Positions 25,891 through 34,674 of a stretch of DNA of 64,000 bases are shown piece by piece (position 1 is the stretch's first letter; each line of letters opens with the position of its first letter). Made by a program: the position numbers and the translations under genes. This stretch comes from JAUIET01 sp039111475. GTDB lineage: Bacteria; Pseudomonadota; Gammaproteobacteria; Pseudomonadales; JAUIET01. The notes under the pieces are model-generated. The model was not told the DNA's origin and searched no databases. It saw nothing but the letters and a program-made list of their open reading frames with translations. Where the stretch lies: NCBI GenBank assembly GCA_039111475.1, contig JBCCIP010000017.1, positions 45,440 to 109,439 on the forward strand, written 5' to 3'.

Positions 25891-28449
25891 GTGTCCACCT
25901 GTTTTAGCCTGTTCAAACGTTTCTTTGTCTTGTTGATGTTATCTGGAGTGATCGCCTGTGGCGGCGGGGGTGGCGGATCGGCACCGGTCATCCCTACACC
26001 TAACCCGATGCCGGATCCGGACCCGGATCCCGAACCCGATCCTCCGACATTTTCGGCAAACCTGCGTTTCACTGAGTTTGGCATCCCCCATGTTCAAGCC
26101 AGCGATTGGGCTGGTTTAGGCTATGGCCATGGCTACGCCTATGCCACGCAGAATTTTTGTGTATTGATGCGCGAAATTATTATTGCGAATGGTCAGTCAC
26201 AACGCTATTTCGGCGAGGATGGCGACCTGGCAGCGGATTTTGTGTTCGCCTTGCTAGGGGACGATGTCGAAACTGTGTTCCTCGATGCTCTGAGCGACGA
26301 CATGCGGGCCCTGGCCGAAGGCTATGTGGCCGGTTTCAATCGTTACTTTAGAGATACTGGGGCCGCTAATTTACCGGCAGGCGATGAAGGCTGTGTAGAT
26401 CAACCTTGGGTGCGGGAAATCACTTTGGTGGACTATGCAAAAATGCTACGTAAATTGGCTGTGCGCGCCAGCAGTGAGCCATTGGCGGACTTTATATTTG
26501 CTGCAGAACCACCCGATACAATGGCAGCGAATACCGCACTTCAGTCGGGCATGCCTTCAACGGTCATCGCTCAAAGCAATGCCCTTCCAGAACGTCTAAA
26601 CTCAACGGCAGAGATGGTAGCAGCGCTGGATGTTCAGGAAGTGCAAAGAGCCATCGATCGAATTGCCTTACCCAAACCCGAGCAATTAGGTAGCAACGCG
26701 TACGCTACCGGATCGGAAGTCACACAGAATGGTGGTGGCGCCTTATTCGGTAACCCGCATTTTCCTTGGTCTGGTTCTAATCGTTTTGCGATGATCCATT
26801 TGACCATGACGCCTGAAGGGGTCACAGAGCCTGAATACGATGTGATGGGTGCAGCTTTGCACGGCTTTCCTCTGGTGAGTATCGGGTTTAATTCTGACCT
26901 TGCCTGGTCGCACACGGTTTCAACAGGCTCTCGGTTTGTGCTTTACGAATTGCAGCTGAATCCGGATGACGCAATGCAATATGAATTTGAAGGCGAGATG
27001 CGCGACATCACCAGCCAGACAATTACCATCGATGTTCAAACTGAAACTGGTGGCATAGAGCAGCAATCCCACACTTTCTATTTTTCGCATTTTGGCCTAA
27101 TCGTTGATTTAGGTAGTGTCAATGGCTTGCTAGCCGGTTGGCCAGTGGCGGCAGGTACCGGAAACTTGTACTCATTGCGCGACATCAATGCAGATAACGT
27201 GCGTGGCTTGTCAACCTGGCGCGACGTAGGCCAGGCCAGTAACATAGCTGCACTGGAAGCCGCACTGGCCAACATCGGTATTCCCTGGGTGAATACCATT
27301 GCCGCTGACAGTGCTGGCTCGGCGTTTTATGGCGATATATCGGCAGTTGCCAACGTTACAGAAATGCAGCGAACTGAGTGCATCACCGGAGCCATAGCGC
27401 CGCTACTGACTGGTTTTGGTTTGACCACCTTAAACGGCACTACGGCAGACTGCGAGCTCACCACAGACGCAAATGCGCCTGTTGCCGGTGTTATTGGTTA
27501 TGAGCGTTTACCGAAGTTGATCAATTCCACCTATGTAGCCAACGCAAACGACAGTTATTGGTTGTCCAATCCTGATAGCTTGCTGACTGGTTTTCCGCAG
27601 ATTATTGGTGCTGAAGAGGTAGAACAAAGTCTTAGAACTCGATTGGCTTTTGTGCAGATGCAAGAGCGCATAGCGGGTACTGATGGTTTGGGCATAGCTG
27701 GCACTAACCCGATTGTGTTACAGGACATGTTGTTCTCCAGCCGCAATATGGCGGCCGAGCTGGTGATCACAGATGTGCGAACATTGTGCACAAATACGCC
27801 AGATTGGTCGGTTTATTCAGCCAATCCAGGTGCGATTGCGCAAGCCTGCAGCATTCTGGCTAACTGGGATACTACCCACAACAACGATCAAGTGGGTGGC
27901 CATATATTCTTTGAGTTTTGGCGCATTGCGCGAGATATAGAGAACCTCTGGTTGGTGGCGTTCGATGCGACAAACCCTATCAATACGCCGCGCACAGTGA
28001 ATGTTGCGGATGCGGCAGTAGCCGAAGCTTTGCGCCAAGCGTTGGCGGATGGCGTGCAAACATTGCTGGATGCGAATATCGCGCTAGACGCTCCGTGGGG
28101 TGAGGTGCAGTATTCGGAACGCAATGGCGAACGCATACCAATTCACGGTGGGTCGGGCAGTATGTTGTTTAGTGTAATCACATCAGACTTGATCGCTGAC
28201 GAAGGCTATAGCGATATACGTCATGGTAATAGCTATATGCAAACAGTGGGTTGGGATAACGATGACTGCCCTGATGCCTACGGCTTGTTAAGTTATTCTC
28301 AGTCCTCTGACCCCACGTCGGCAAACTATGATGATCAGACCGAGCTGTATTCCAATAAACAATGGGTAGATCTCCCTTTCTGTAATGCTGATGTCGAGGC
28401 GGCTCAGGTAGGTGAGACTATCGATCTCGAAGAGGAAATAGCCCAGTAA
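25891..28449 (+). CDS. Penicillin/acyl-homoserine-lactone acylase family lipoprotein
   Basis: 852-residue Ntn-hydrolase precursor. A lipobox LSGVIAC at about residues 17-23 is followed by six glycines and an acidic D-P linker, indicating a lipid-anchored envelope protein. The alpha part contains RFTEFGIPHVQA and GLGYGHGYAYATQNF. Self-cleavage is expected before Ser268 in EQLGSNAYATG, whose Ser-Asn-Ala is the nucleophile motif of PvdQ/QuiP-type acylases. HFPWSGSNRF follows. The start is GTG 25891. Cleaves amide-linked acyl groups; AHL quorum-quenching or lipopeptide deacylation are candidate roles (inference). No luxI or luxR is in the window. Confidence 0.85.
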   Translation: MSTCFSLFKRFFVLLMLSGVIACGGGGGGSAPVIPTPNPMPDPDPDPEPDPPTFSANLRFTEFGIPHVQASDWAGLGYGHGYAYATQNFCVLMREIIIANGQSQRYFGEDGDLAADFVFALLGDDVETVFLDALSDDMRALAEGYVAGFNRYFRDTGAANLPAGDEGCVDQPWVREITLVDYAKMLRKLAVRASSEPLADFIFAAEPPDTMAANTALQSGMPSTVIAQSNALPERLNSTAEMVAALDVQEVQRAIDRIALPKPEQLGSNAYATGSEVTQNGGGALFGNPHFPWSGSNRFAMIHLTMTPEGVTEPEYDVMGAALHGFPLVSIGFNSDLAWSHTVSTGSRFVLYELQLNPDDAMQYEFEGEMRDITSQTITIDVQTETGGIEQQSHTFYFSHFGLIVDLGSVNGLLAGWPVAAGTGNLYSLRDINADNVRGLSTWRDVGQASNIAALEAALANIGIPWVNTIAADSAGSAFYGDISAVANVTEMQRTECITGAIAPLLTGFGLTTLNGTTADCELTTDANAPVAGVIGYERLPKLINSTYVANANDSYWLSNPDSLLTGFPQIIGAEEVEQSLRTRLAFVQMQERIAGTDGLGIAGTNPIVLQDMLFSSRNMAAELVITDVRTLCTNTPDWSVYSANPGAIAQACSILANWDTTHNNDQVGGHIFFEFWRIARDIENLWLVAFDATNPINTPRTVNVADAAVAEALRQALADGVQTLLDANIALDAPWGEVQYSERNGERIPIHGGSGSMLFSVITSDLIADEGYSDIRHGNSYMQTVGWDNDDCPDAYGLLSYSQSSDPTSANYDDQTELYSNKQWVDLPFCNADVEAAQVGETIDLEEEIAQ

Positions 28450-28453
28450 GCTT

Positions 28454-28972
28454 ATGTTAAGAATAATACTCAATGGTGTCTTGTTTAATCTTGGCTGGCT
28501 GGCCTGCGTGGTGTTGCGAAACCATTGGTCTTTGGCGGCCGTCATAGCAGTGATTGCAATCTATTTGTACATGGAGGAACGTCATTTGCGCCTACGCGGT
28601 GTCATTGTGATTGCCTCAGCGGTAGTTGTCGGTTTTGCGGTGGATAACGCCATGCTGAGTGAAGGTCTACTGATTCCTGTCGGTACCAAGTCTGGTGATT
28701 TCGCACCGTTCTGGATGACCTCGCTGTGGGCGATTTTGTCCACAACCTTAAACATAGCGTTTAAGCCTTTACAGAACAAATTGGTTTTGGCTGGCATTAT
28801 GGGCGCGATTTCAGCACCGCTGACATACCTGGGCGCAGTGCGGCTAGGCGCAGCCGAGTTCGGTGTGCCAGCGGAGTTTGCGCTTGGTGGGCTTACAGTG
28901 ATTTGGTTGCTGGTGTTTCCTGCGGGTTTGTTGTTTACCCGCCGGCTAATGTCTCGCGCAGCGCTCGATTAA
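28454..28972 (+). CDS. DUF2878 family membrane protein
   Basis: 172-residue inner-membrane protein with about five hydrophobic helices, resembling DUF2878 (ILNGVLFNLGWLACVV at the N-terminus, FAPFWMTSLWAILSTTLN in the middle, LGAVRLGAAEFG near 130). It starts five bases after the acylase stop and is likely co-transcribed. Elsewhere the family often sits with DUF1365 or fatty-acid-modifying genes, but those are absent here. Function unknown. Confidence 0.75.
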   Translation: MLRIILNGVLFNLGWLACVVLRNHWSLAAVIAVIAIYLYMEERHLRLRGVIVIASAVVVGFAVDNAMLSEGLLIPVGTKSGDFAPFWMTSLWAILSTTLNIAFKPLQNKLVLAGIMGAISAPLTYLGAVRLGAAEFGVPAEFALGGLTVIWLLVFPAGLLFTRRLMSRAALD

Positions 28973-29057
28973 TGTGGTGCCTTATACGTACGAATAAATC
29001 TGCTCTTACTAACACCCCTGCGATCAACCGGGATGCTTTCTACTTGATGGACAAATT

Positions 29058-29744
29058 ATGAATCTTACTGAAAAAACGGTCGTTATAACCGGAGCGAATG
29101 GTGGACTTGGCCAATCTGTCGCTAATGTAGCTGCGCAGTACGGTGCTAAACTGGTGCTTCTGGATATCGCTTTTTCCGAGGACGACCTTGCGAACAGCAA
29201 CGAGGAGCGTAGATGCATCAACGTTGACTTGTGTAATGTGGATGCTTGCCAGCAGTGCTTCGCAGACATTGGCTCGTTCGATGCTTTGTTCAATTTGGCG
29301 GGTGGCTTTGCGATGGGCACCTCTGCGTTTGATACAAGCGATGAAGAGTGGGATTTTCTGTTCAAGGTGAATGTAACTACACTGCGCAATGCGGTTAAGG
29401 CCGCAACACCCATTCTGTTGGCTAAAGGCCGCGGCGCTATTGTGAACGTGGGTGCTCTCGGGGCACTTCAGGGTGGAGCAAACATGTCTGCATACGCAAC
29501 ATCAAAAAGCGTGGTAATGCGGTTAACTGAGAGCTTATCGGCAGAATTACGCGAGCAGGGAATCAATGTAAACGCTGTGCTGCCGAGTGTTATTAACACC
29601 GAGCGTAACCGTGCCGACATGCCGGACGCGGACCCCGCCAAGTGGGTTGCTCCTGAAGATATGGCTAACGTTATTTGTTTTCTTGCATCTGATGCCGCGC
29701 GAGCCGTACATGGTGCTCTGCTGCCGGTTCGCGGACTAAGCTAA
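29058..29744 (+). CDS. Short-chain dehydrogenase/reductase
   Basis: 228-residue SDR with the cofactor motif TGANGGLGQSV at residues 10-20 and catalytic YATSK near 151. The residue 13 before the Tyr is Ala (VNVGALGAL), where classical SDRs have Ser. This VGA form is seen in a subgroup of SDRs, so activity is not excluded. The C-terminus (VHGALLPVRG) resembles the usual GAxxxVxGG end. Substrate unknown. It is followed after six bases by the inverted-repeat element at 29751. Confidence 0.83.
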   Translation: MNLTEKTVVITGANGGLGQSVANVAAQYGAKLVLLDIAFSEDDLANSNEERRCINVDLCNVDACQQCFADIGSFDALFNLAGGFAMGTSAFDTSDEEWDFLFKVNVTTLRNAVKAATPILLAKGRGAIVNVGALGALQGGANMSAYATSKSVVMRLTESLSAELREQGINVNAVLPSVINTERNRADMPDADPAKWVAPEDMANVICFLASDAARAVHGALLPVRGLS

Positions 29745-29750
29745 GAATCA

Positions 29751-30076
29751 AGGGAGCCGCAGAATAAGTATGCGATATCTCAGGCATTCATGCGAGTCCG
29801 TGATCGAGGCGCCAGTTCGAAGACAGACCCAAAGCACTCGCTGCACTCACGGGGCCGGCATTACTGGCTGCACGCCGAGAACTCGCAGCGAACAGCACGG
29901 ATTCGCTTGGATGCTCCGCAGGGCGTGGCCTGAAACGCGCATCTGCATCGTTGTTAGCCGCGTCGGCGACACCAACAGTAGGCGCTTTAGGCGAGCAGAT
30001 CAACCTTCGGTTAACGCCTCGCAGCTGCGCGCTTCAGGTCACGCAGAGGTATCGCATACTTGTTCTGAGGCTCCCT
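29751..30076. repeat. 326-bp element bounded by 30-bp inverted repeats
   Basis: Arms 29751-29780 (AGGGAGCCGCAGAATAAG...) and 30047-30076 (...CTTGTTCTGAGGCTCCCT) pair over 30 bases with three mismatches. The GC-rich interior has no credible gene (a frame at 29770-30078 has no family features) and no recognisable transposase. It fills the gap between the SDR stop and the NRDE gene, whose ATG is two bases beyond the right arm, so the arm carries that gene's ribosome-binding GAGG. Structure resembles a small non-autonomous mobile element or a folded RNA. Confidence 0.75.
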
Positions 30077-30078
30077 AA

Positions 30079-30858
30079 ATGTGTATTCTGTTTGTTGCGT
30101 TGGGGGAGCACCCGCGCTATCCCTTAATTGTTGCGGCCAATCGGGATGAAGAATTTGCACGCCCCAGCGAGACGGCAGGATTTTGGGATGGCTCTCCGGA
30201 TATATACGGTGGTAGGGATTTGCAAGCAGGTGGCACCTGGTTAGCTGTCAATAAAGCCGGCCGAATAGCGGCTATTACCAACTTACGCATGCCGCACCTC
30301 TACAAAGCCAATGCAATTAGTCGTGGCGGGCTTATCCCACACTATCTTAACTGTGAATCAGTCACAGAGTTTAAAGAAGAGTTGCGGAACCAATACCATC
30401 TATACAACCCGTTTAACCTGATGTTCGGTAGCATGAGTGAACTAACGGTTTATAACAGTGCCACCAATACTTTTGTAAACCTTGGGCAAGGTTTTCACTC
30501 AGTAAGCAATGGTCCGGTCGATGACTACTGGCCAAAGATGTCGCGTGGCGTAAGCTTGCTAGAAGAACATGTTCTGGAGCGTACCGATCGCGATCTGGAT
30601 ATCGACCGACTTATTGGTGATATGCGCGACACGACCCAAGCCGATGAGACATTGCTGCCGCAGACCGGCGTAGGTGTTGAGTTTGAAAAGCAGCTTTCGT
30701 CCATTTTTATTGAGGGGGACAGCTACGGCACGCGCACAACCAGCGTGCTGACGTTTGATCGCCAATACCTCAGCTTTTACGAGGTGAATTACGACGCGGC
30801 GGCCAATAGCCACAATATGAGCAAGCAGTTGATCGAATTGCCGCTTGATGGGCACTAA
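30079..30858 (+). CDS. NRDE family protein (TANGO2-like)
   Basis: 259 residues starting MCILFVALGEHPRYPLIVAANRDEE, the defining N-terminus and NRDE motif of the TANGO2 family, with GGRDLQAGGTWLAVN next. The N-terminal Cys2 suggests an Ntn-hydrolase-like fold (established for relatives). The human homologue affects lipid and heme handling; the bacterial role is unclear. Preceded directly by the 29751-30076 inverted-repeat element and followed by a run of lipid-type catabolic genes. Confidence 0.88.
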   Translation: MCILFVALGEHPRYPLIVAANRDEEFARPSETAGFWDGSPDIYGGRDLQAGGTWLAVNKAGRIAAITNLRMPHLYKANAISRGGLIPHYLNCESVTEFKEELRNQYHLYNPFNLMFGSMSELTVYNSATNTFVNLGQGFHSVSNGPVDDYWPKMSRGVSLLEEHVLERTDRDLDIDRLIGDMRDTTQADETLLPQTGVGVEFEKQLSSIFIEGDSYGTRTTSVLTFDRQYLSFYEVNYDAAANSHNMSKQLIELPLDGH

Positions 30859-30902
30859 TGAACTTGAAATAATGATCTATTGGAATTCGGATTTTATAGA
30901 CT

Positions 30903-31943
30903 ATGAGCAACATTGAGCTGACAGAAGTACGCGCCGCGCACACTTTCGACCAGGATGTGTTGGGGGAGTACCTCAGTCAGCATGTAGACGGCTATCAAGG
31001 TCCGTTGCAAGTAAAGCAATTTGAGGGGGGGCAAAGCAATCCAACCTTTCAATTGATTACGCCGGGCGAGACGTATGTGATGCGCAAGCAACCACCGGGC
31101 GAGTTATTGCCCTCGGCGCACCAGGTCGATCGTGAATATCGAGTGATGCATGCCCTGCGCGATACTAAAGTACCAGTACCCATCATGTACTGTCTGTGCG
31201 AAGACACAGAAATTATCGGCACCAAATTCTATGTCATGGACTTTGTGTCGGGCCGGGTGTTTACTGACCCTGGAATGCCAGATTCCAACAATACGGAGCG
31301 TCGGCACGCGTATTTGAATCTTGCTAGTATTCTTGGTGAATTGCATTCCATAAGACCTGAGCAGGTGGGGCTTGAGGATTTTGGCCGTCCGGGCAATTAC
31401 TATGAGCGGCAGTTTAATCGCTGGAGCAAGCAGTATGTTGCGTCTAAAACCGATGAACTACCCGATATGGATGCATTGATGGAATGGCTGCCAGATAATG
31501 TTCCAGACGATGACGCAAGCGGCATTGTGCACGGCGATTATCGATTGGGTAATGTCTTGTTGTCGCCAGACAACGGTGATATTGCGGCCGTTCTAGATTG
31601 GGAGCTTAGCACCCTTGGCCACCCTCTTGGTGATCTGGCCTATATGTGCCAGCCGTACAGCGGGATCGCTACGGGTGGTAGCCCTCTGCCTGAAAACTAT
31701 CTTGATCTTGGTATTCCCCATGAGCAGGAAATGTTAGAAGCTTATTGCAAGACCAGTGGGCGCGATCAAATCAAAGACTGGGATTTCTATGTGATTTTCA
31801 ATATGTTTCGTAGCGCCAGTATTATTCAAGGTGTTTACAAACGCGGCCTTGATGGCAATGCAGCATCAGAAAAAGCCTTATCATTTAAGGATGCCGCACG
31901 ATTGATATCAGCGGCAGGAAACCATCGTTTACAGTCACTATAG
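30903..31943 (+). CDS. APH/ACAD10-like phosphotransferase family protein
   Basis: 346-residue kinase-fold protein of the aminoglycoside-phosphotransferase/choline-kinase group, close to the ACAD10/11 N-terminal kinase. QFEGGQSNPTFQL at about 39 forms the nucleotide loop; VHGDYRLGNVLL near 210 is the Brenner catalytic loop and LDWELSTLGHPLGDLA the metal-binding segment. Relatives next to acyl-CoA dehydrogenases phosphorylate 4-hydroxyacyl-CoA in fatty-acid degradation, which fits the acyl-CoA dehydrogenase nearby. An antibiotic-resistance role is unlikely. Confidence 0.86.
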   Translation: MSNIELTEVRAAHTFDQDVLGEYLSQHVDGYQGPLQVKQFEGGQSNPTFQLITPGETYVMRKQPPGELLPSAHQVDREYRVMHALRDTKVPVPIMYCLCEDTEIIGTKFYVMDFVSGRVFTDPGMPDSNNTERRHAYLNLASILGELHSIRPEQVGLEDFGRPGNYYERQFNRWSKQYVASKTDELPDMDALMEWLPDNVPDDDASGIVHGDYRLGNVLLSPDNGDIAAVLDWELSTLGHPLGDLAYMCQPYSGIATGGSPLPENYLDLGIPHEQEMLEAYCKTSGRDQIKDWDFYVIFNMFRSASIIQGVYKRGLDGNAASEKALSFKDAARLISAAGNHRLQSL

Positions 31944-31960
31944 ACATCGGATTCTGATTC

Positions 31961-33115
31961 ATGAGCAATAAGGTCGAGAAAGCCCCGGTCAATATTGATC
32001 AGACCCGGTTGGATGATTTGAAGTCCAGACTCGCGGCAACTCGTTGGCCGGATGCAGAAACCACTGGGGATTGGCGCCAGGGAATTCCTCTGTCTTACGT
32101 GCGCGAGCTATGCGCATACTGGCAAAATGATTACGATTGGCGGCGCCTTGAAGCGAGGCTCAATGAATTAGATCCGCAGCAAACGAATATTGATGGTGTG
32201 GATATTCATTTCTTTCATATTCGCAGTCCGCACGACAATGCGCTGCCGCTGGTTCTGACGCATGGTTGGCCGGGGTCACCGGTTGAGTTTCTTAAAGTCA
32301 TTGAGCCGTTAACGAATCCAACCGCGCATGGCGGCAATGCCGAAGACGCATTCCATGTTGTTGTTCCCAATTTGCCTGGCTATGGGTTTTCTGGCAAACC
32401 AACTGATGCGGGTTGGAATGTGCAACGAATAGGGCGCGCCTGGGGCCAGCTGATGGCTAGATTGGGCTACGACCGTTACGTTGCGCAGGGCGGTGATTGG
32501 GGAGGAATGGTAACGACCAGTATTGGAATGACAGAGACCGAGCATTGCGCGGCCATTCACGTAAATCTGGTGATCGCCGCACCGGATCCAGAGACAATGG
32601 ATAATCTAACAGATCTGGAGCAAAAGGCGCTTGAAGGCATCGCTTACTACGACCAGCATGATTCAGGTTATTCCAAGCAACAAAGCACGCGTCCGCAAAC
32701 GCTCGGCTACGGTCTTGCGGATTCGCCCAGTGGCCAGCTCGCCTGGATTATCGAAAAGTTCTGGTCTTGGACCGACAGCGAAGTCAACGGTGAGAAGCAT
32801 CCTGAAAATGTGCTCACCCGCGATGAGCTCCTGGATAACGTCATGTTCTATTGGCTGAATAACGCCGCTGCTTCCTCGGCGCGTTTGTATTGGGAGAGCT
32901 TTGCAACACCTTCAATGGAGCAGGTTCACATGCCAGCTGGCTGCAGTATTTTTCCAAAAGAGATATTTCTCTGCTCGCGACGCTGGGCGGAAGGCCGTTT
33001 TACCAATTTAATTCATTGGAATGAATTGGATAAAGGCGGACACTTTGCCGCCTTTGAACAACCCGAACTATTTGTTGAGGAAGTTAGAGATTGCTTTCGA
33101 AGTATTCGAAACTGA
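31961..33115 (+). CDS. Epoxide hydrolase (EHN-type alpha/beta hydrolase)
   Basis: 384 residues. An N-terminal EHN segment (LDDLKSRLAATRWPDAE) precedes the hydrolase core with the oxyanion HGWPGSP near 100, nucleophile Asp179 in QGGDWGGM, cap-domain tyrosines, and the catalytic His in DKGGHFAAFEQPE near 360. This matches microsomal-type epoxide hydrolases, which open epoxides to diols. With the upstream kinase and downstream acyl-CoA dehydrogenase it suggests breakdown of oxidised or unusual lipids (inference). Starts 17 bases after the kinase gene. Confidence 0.9.
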   Translation: MSNKVEKAPVNIDQTRLDDLKSRLAATRWPDAETTGDWRQGIPLSYVRELCAYWQNDYDWRRLEARLNELDPQQTNIDGVDIHFFHIRSPHDNALPLVLTHGWPGSPVEFLKVIEPLTNPTAHGGNAEDAFHVVVPNLPGYGFSGKPTDAGWNVQRIGRAWGQLMARLGYDRYVAQGGDWGGMVTTSIGMTETEHCAAIHVNLVIAAPDPETMDNLTDLEQKALEGIAYYDQHDSGYSKQQSTRPQTLGYGLADSPSGQLAWIIEKFWSWTDSEVNGEKHPENVLTRDELLDNVMFYWLNNAAASSARLYWESFATPSMEQVHMPAGCSIFPKEIFLCSRRWAEGRFTNLIHWNELDKGGHFAAFEQPELFVEEVRDCFRSIRN

Positions 33116-33152
33116 TACAGAGCCTCTCTGGTAGCTCGTTAAGTAAATGGCG

Positions 33153-34325
33153 CTAAAGGCCATACTGTCTCGCGGCCAGGTCGCGCATAATTTCTTCTGA
33201 GCCACCACCAATAGCGTTCACTCGCACTTCACGATAAATACGTTCTACGCGATTGCCACGCATGTAACCAATGCCGCCGAGAATTTGCATTGCCTCTCGA
33301 GCGCAAAACTCCATGGTTTCGCTGGCTTGCACTTTCAATAACGCGATATCACCGGGATTGGGCGCGCCGGCCTCAAACGACTCGTAGCATATGCGTATGT
33401 AAGCTTGTGTCGAGTTTAGCTTTTGTTTCATTTGCGCAATTTTATGGCGGATCACCTGGTGGTCTGCCAGTCGCTTGCCAAAGGTATTGCGCTGCTGGGC
33501 CCATTCGGTGGCTTCTTCAAGGCAAACACGGCCCAAGGCTTCCATTGCCGCCGCCATGAACATACGCTCACTGTTGAAGTTGGTCATGATGACGTTAAAG
33601 CCCTGGTTTTCTTCACCAATCATATTGCTGGCGGGCACACGCACATTATCAAAATAAAGAGTGGCGGTGTCAGATGACCACCAACCTTGCTTGCGGTCTA
33701 GCTCAGTTCGGCTAAAACCCTCAGCGTCGGTTGGCACCAATATCATGGACACGCCGCCAGCTCCTTCGCTACCGGTACGCACCGCGGTTGATACCCAATT
33801 GGCTCGCATGCCTCCCGTGATATAGGTCTTACTCCCATTGATGACGTATTCATCTCCTTCTCGCACCGCGGTGGTTTGCAGGCTCGCCACATCTGATCCG
33901 CCGCCGGGCTCGGTAATGCCCAGTGATATATGCTTGTCGCCTGCCAGAACTTGTGGGGCAATTTCATTTTTCATTGTGTCGCTACCCCAGTTAATAATGG
34001 GTGGTAAGCCGATGCCGTGAACCATTAGTGAAGCAGCAATACCACCCACACCAATGCGGGCCAATTCTTCGTTTGTAATCCAGCCATGCCAGGAATCAAT
34101 GCCTTCCAGTGTTCCACCGTACTGTTCTGGGTAGCCCATGCCTAATAATCCAACATCGCCGGCTTTTTTCCAGAGTTCGATCGGTATCTCACCCGCCTCA
34201 TCCCAATCATCAGCGAACGGCATGATCTCCACTTCAATAAAGCGTCGCAGCTGCTCACGCCATGCTTCATGCTCGGGGCGAATATTGGGGTTAGGTAATC
34301 GGGCGCTGTCGAAAGTCAGTGACAT
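33153..34325 (-). CDS. Acyl-CoA dehydrogenase
   Basis: FAD-dependent acyl-CoA dehydrogenase of 390 residues. Signatures: LGITEPGGGSDVASLQT near 135, the ITGGMRANW segment, and QILGGIGYMRGNRVERIYREVR near the C-terminus. A frame runs to 34472, but ATG 34325 (MSLTFDSARLPNP) with AGAGGA upstream fits the family start. Convergent with the epoxide hydrolase. Electrons presumably go to ETF. Chain-length preference cannot be read from the sequence. Confidence 0.92.
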   Translation of the reverse strand: MSLTFDSARLPNPNIRPEHEAWREQLRRFIEVEIMPFADDWDEAGEIPIELWKKAGDVGLLGMGYPEQYGGTLEGIDSWHGWITNEELARIGVGGIAASLMVHGIGLPPIINWGSDTMKNEIAPQVLAGDKHISLGITEPGGGSDVASLQTTAVREGDEYVINGSKTYITGGMRANWVSTAVRTGSEGAGGVSMILVPTDAEGFSRTELDRKQGWWSSDTATLYFDNVRVPASNMIGEENQGFNVIMTNFNSERMFMAAAMEALGRVCLEEATEWAQQRNTFGKRLADHQVIRHKIAQMKQKLNSTQAYIRICYESFEAGAPNPGDIALLKVQASETMEFCAREAMQILGGIGYMRGNRVERIYREVRVNAIGGGSEEIMRDLAARQYGL

Positions 34326-34530
34326 GGAAATCCTCTTTGGCTTGGATAAATGCAGAATCGAAGGGAGTGCAATGGTAGAGCAACTTGGCGGTCGCTGTAT
34401 GCCCCCTTTGCATGATCGTAAGTTTTGACTCAAGGCCGAATACACTGCGGCATCCAAGCGTTTGTATTGCATAACCGCAGTATTAGCCCTGGTTTACTCT
34501 GAAACAGTGAGATAGGTATTTTTATGATTC

Positions 34531-34607
34531 TGGTCGGAGTGAGAGGATTTGAACCTCCGACCCCTGCCTCCCGAAGGCAGTGCTCTACCAAGCTGAGCTA
34601 CACTCCG
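34531..34607 (-). tRNA. tRNA-Pro (CGG anticodon)
   Basis: 77-base cloverleaf on the minus strand. Acceptor CGGAGTG pairs with CACTCCG, anticodon stem CTGCC/GGCAG with loop TTCGGGA (anticodon CGG, decodes CCG), T-arm GGAGGTTCGAATCCTC and encoded CCA. The T-arm and variable region closely resemble E. coli tRNA-Pro(CGG). Confidence 0.95.
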
Positions 34608-34674
34608 ATTGTTCGGTGTTCATGAAAAAATGCACCGATCCGCGAGCGATTTACTATAGCAAAGCCGGATATTT

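Noticed and set aside
29058..29744. Inactive SDR because the catalytic Ser is Ala
   Set aside because: The VGA form is common in a subgroup of otherwise normal SDRs, so loss of function cannot be inferred.
29770..30078. Two opposing frames inside the 29751-30076 element
   Set aside because: Low-complexity, Arg/Ser-rich translations with no family features; open frames are expected in GC-rich DNA.
30903..31943. Aminoglycoside resistance gene
   Set aside because: The fold is shared, but the sequence and neighbours fit the ACAD10/11-associated kinases of lipid catabolism.
34535..34607. Integration site at tRNA-Pro
   Set aside because: No duplication of the tRNA 3' end and no integrase gene around it.
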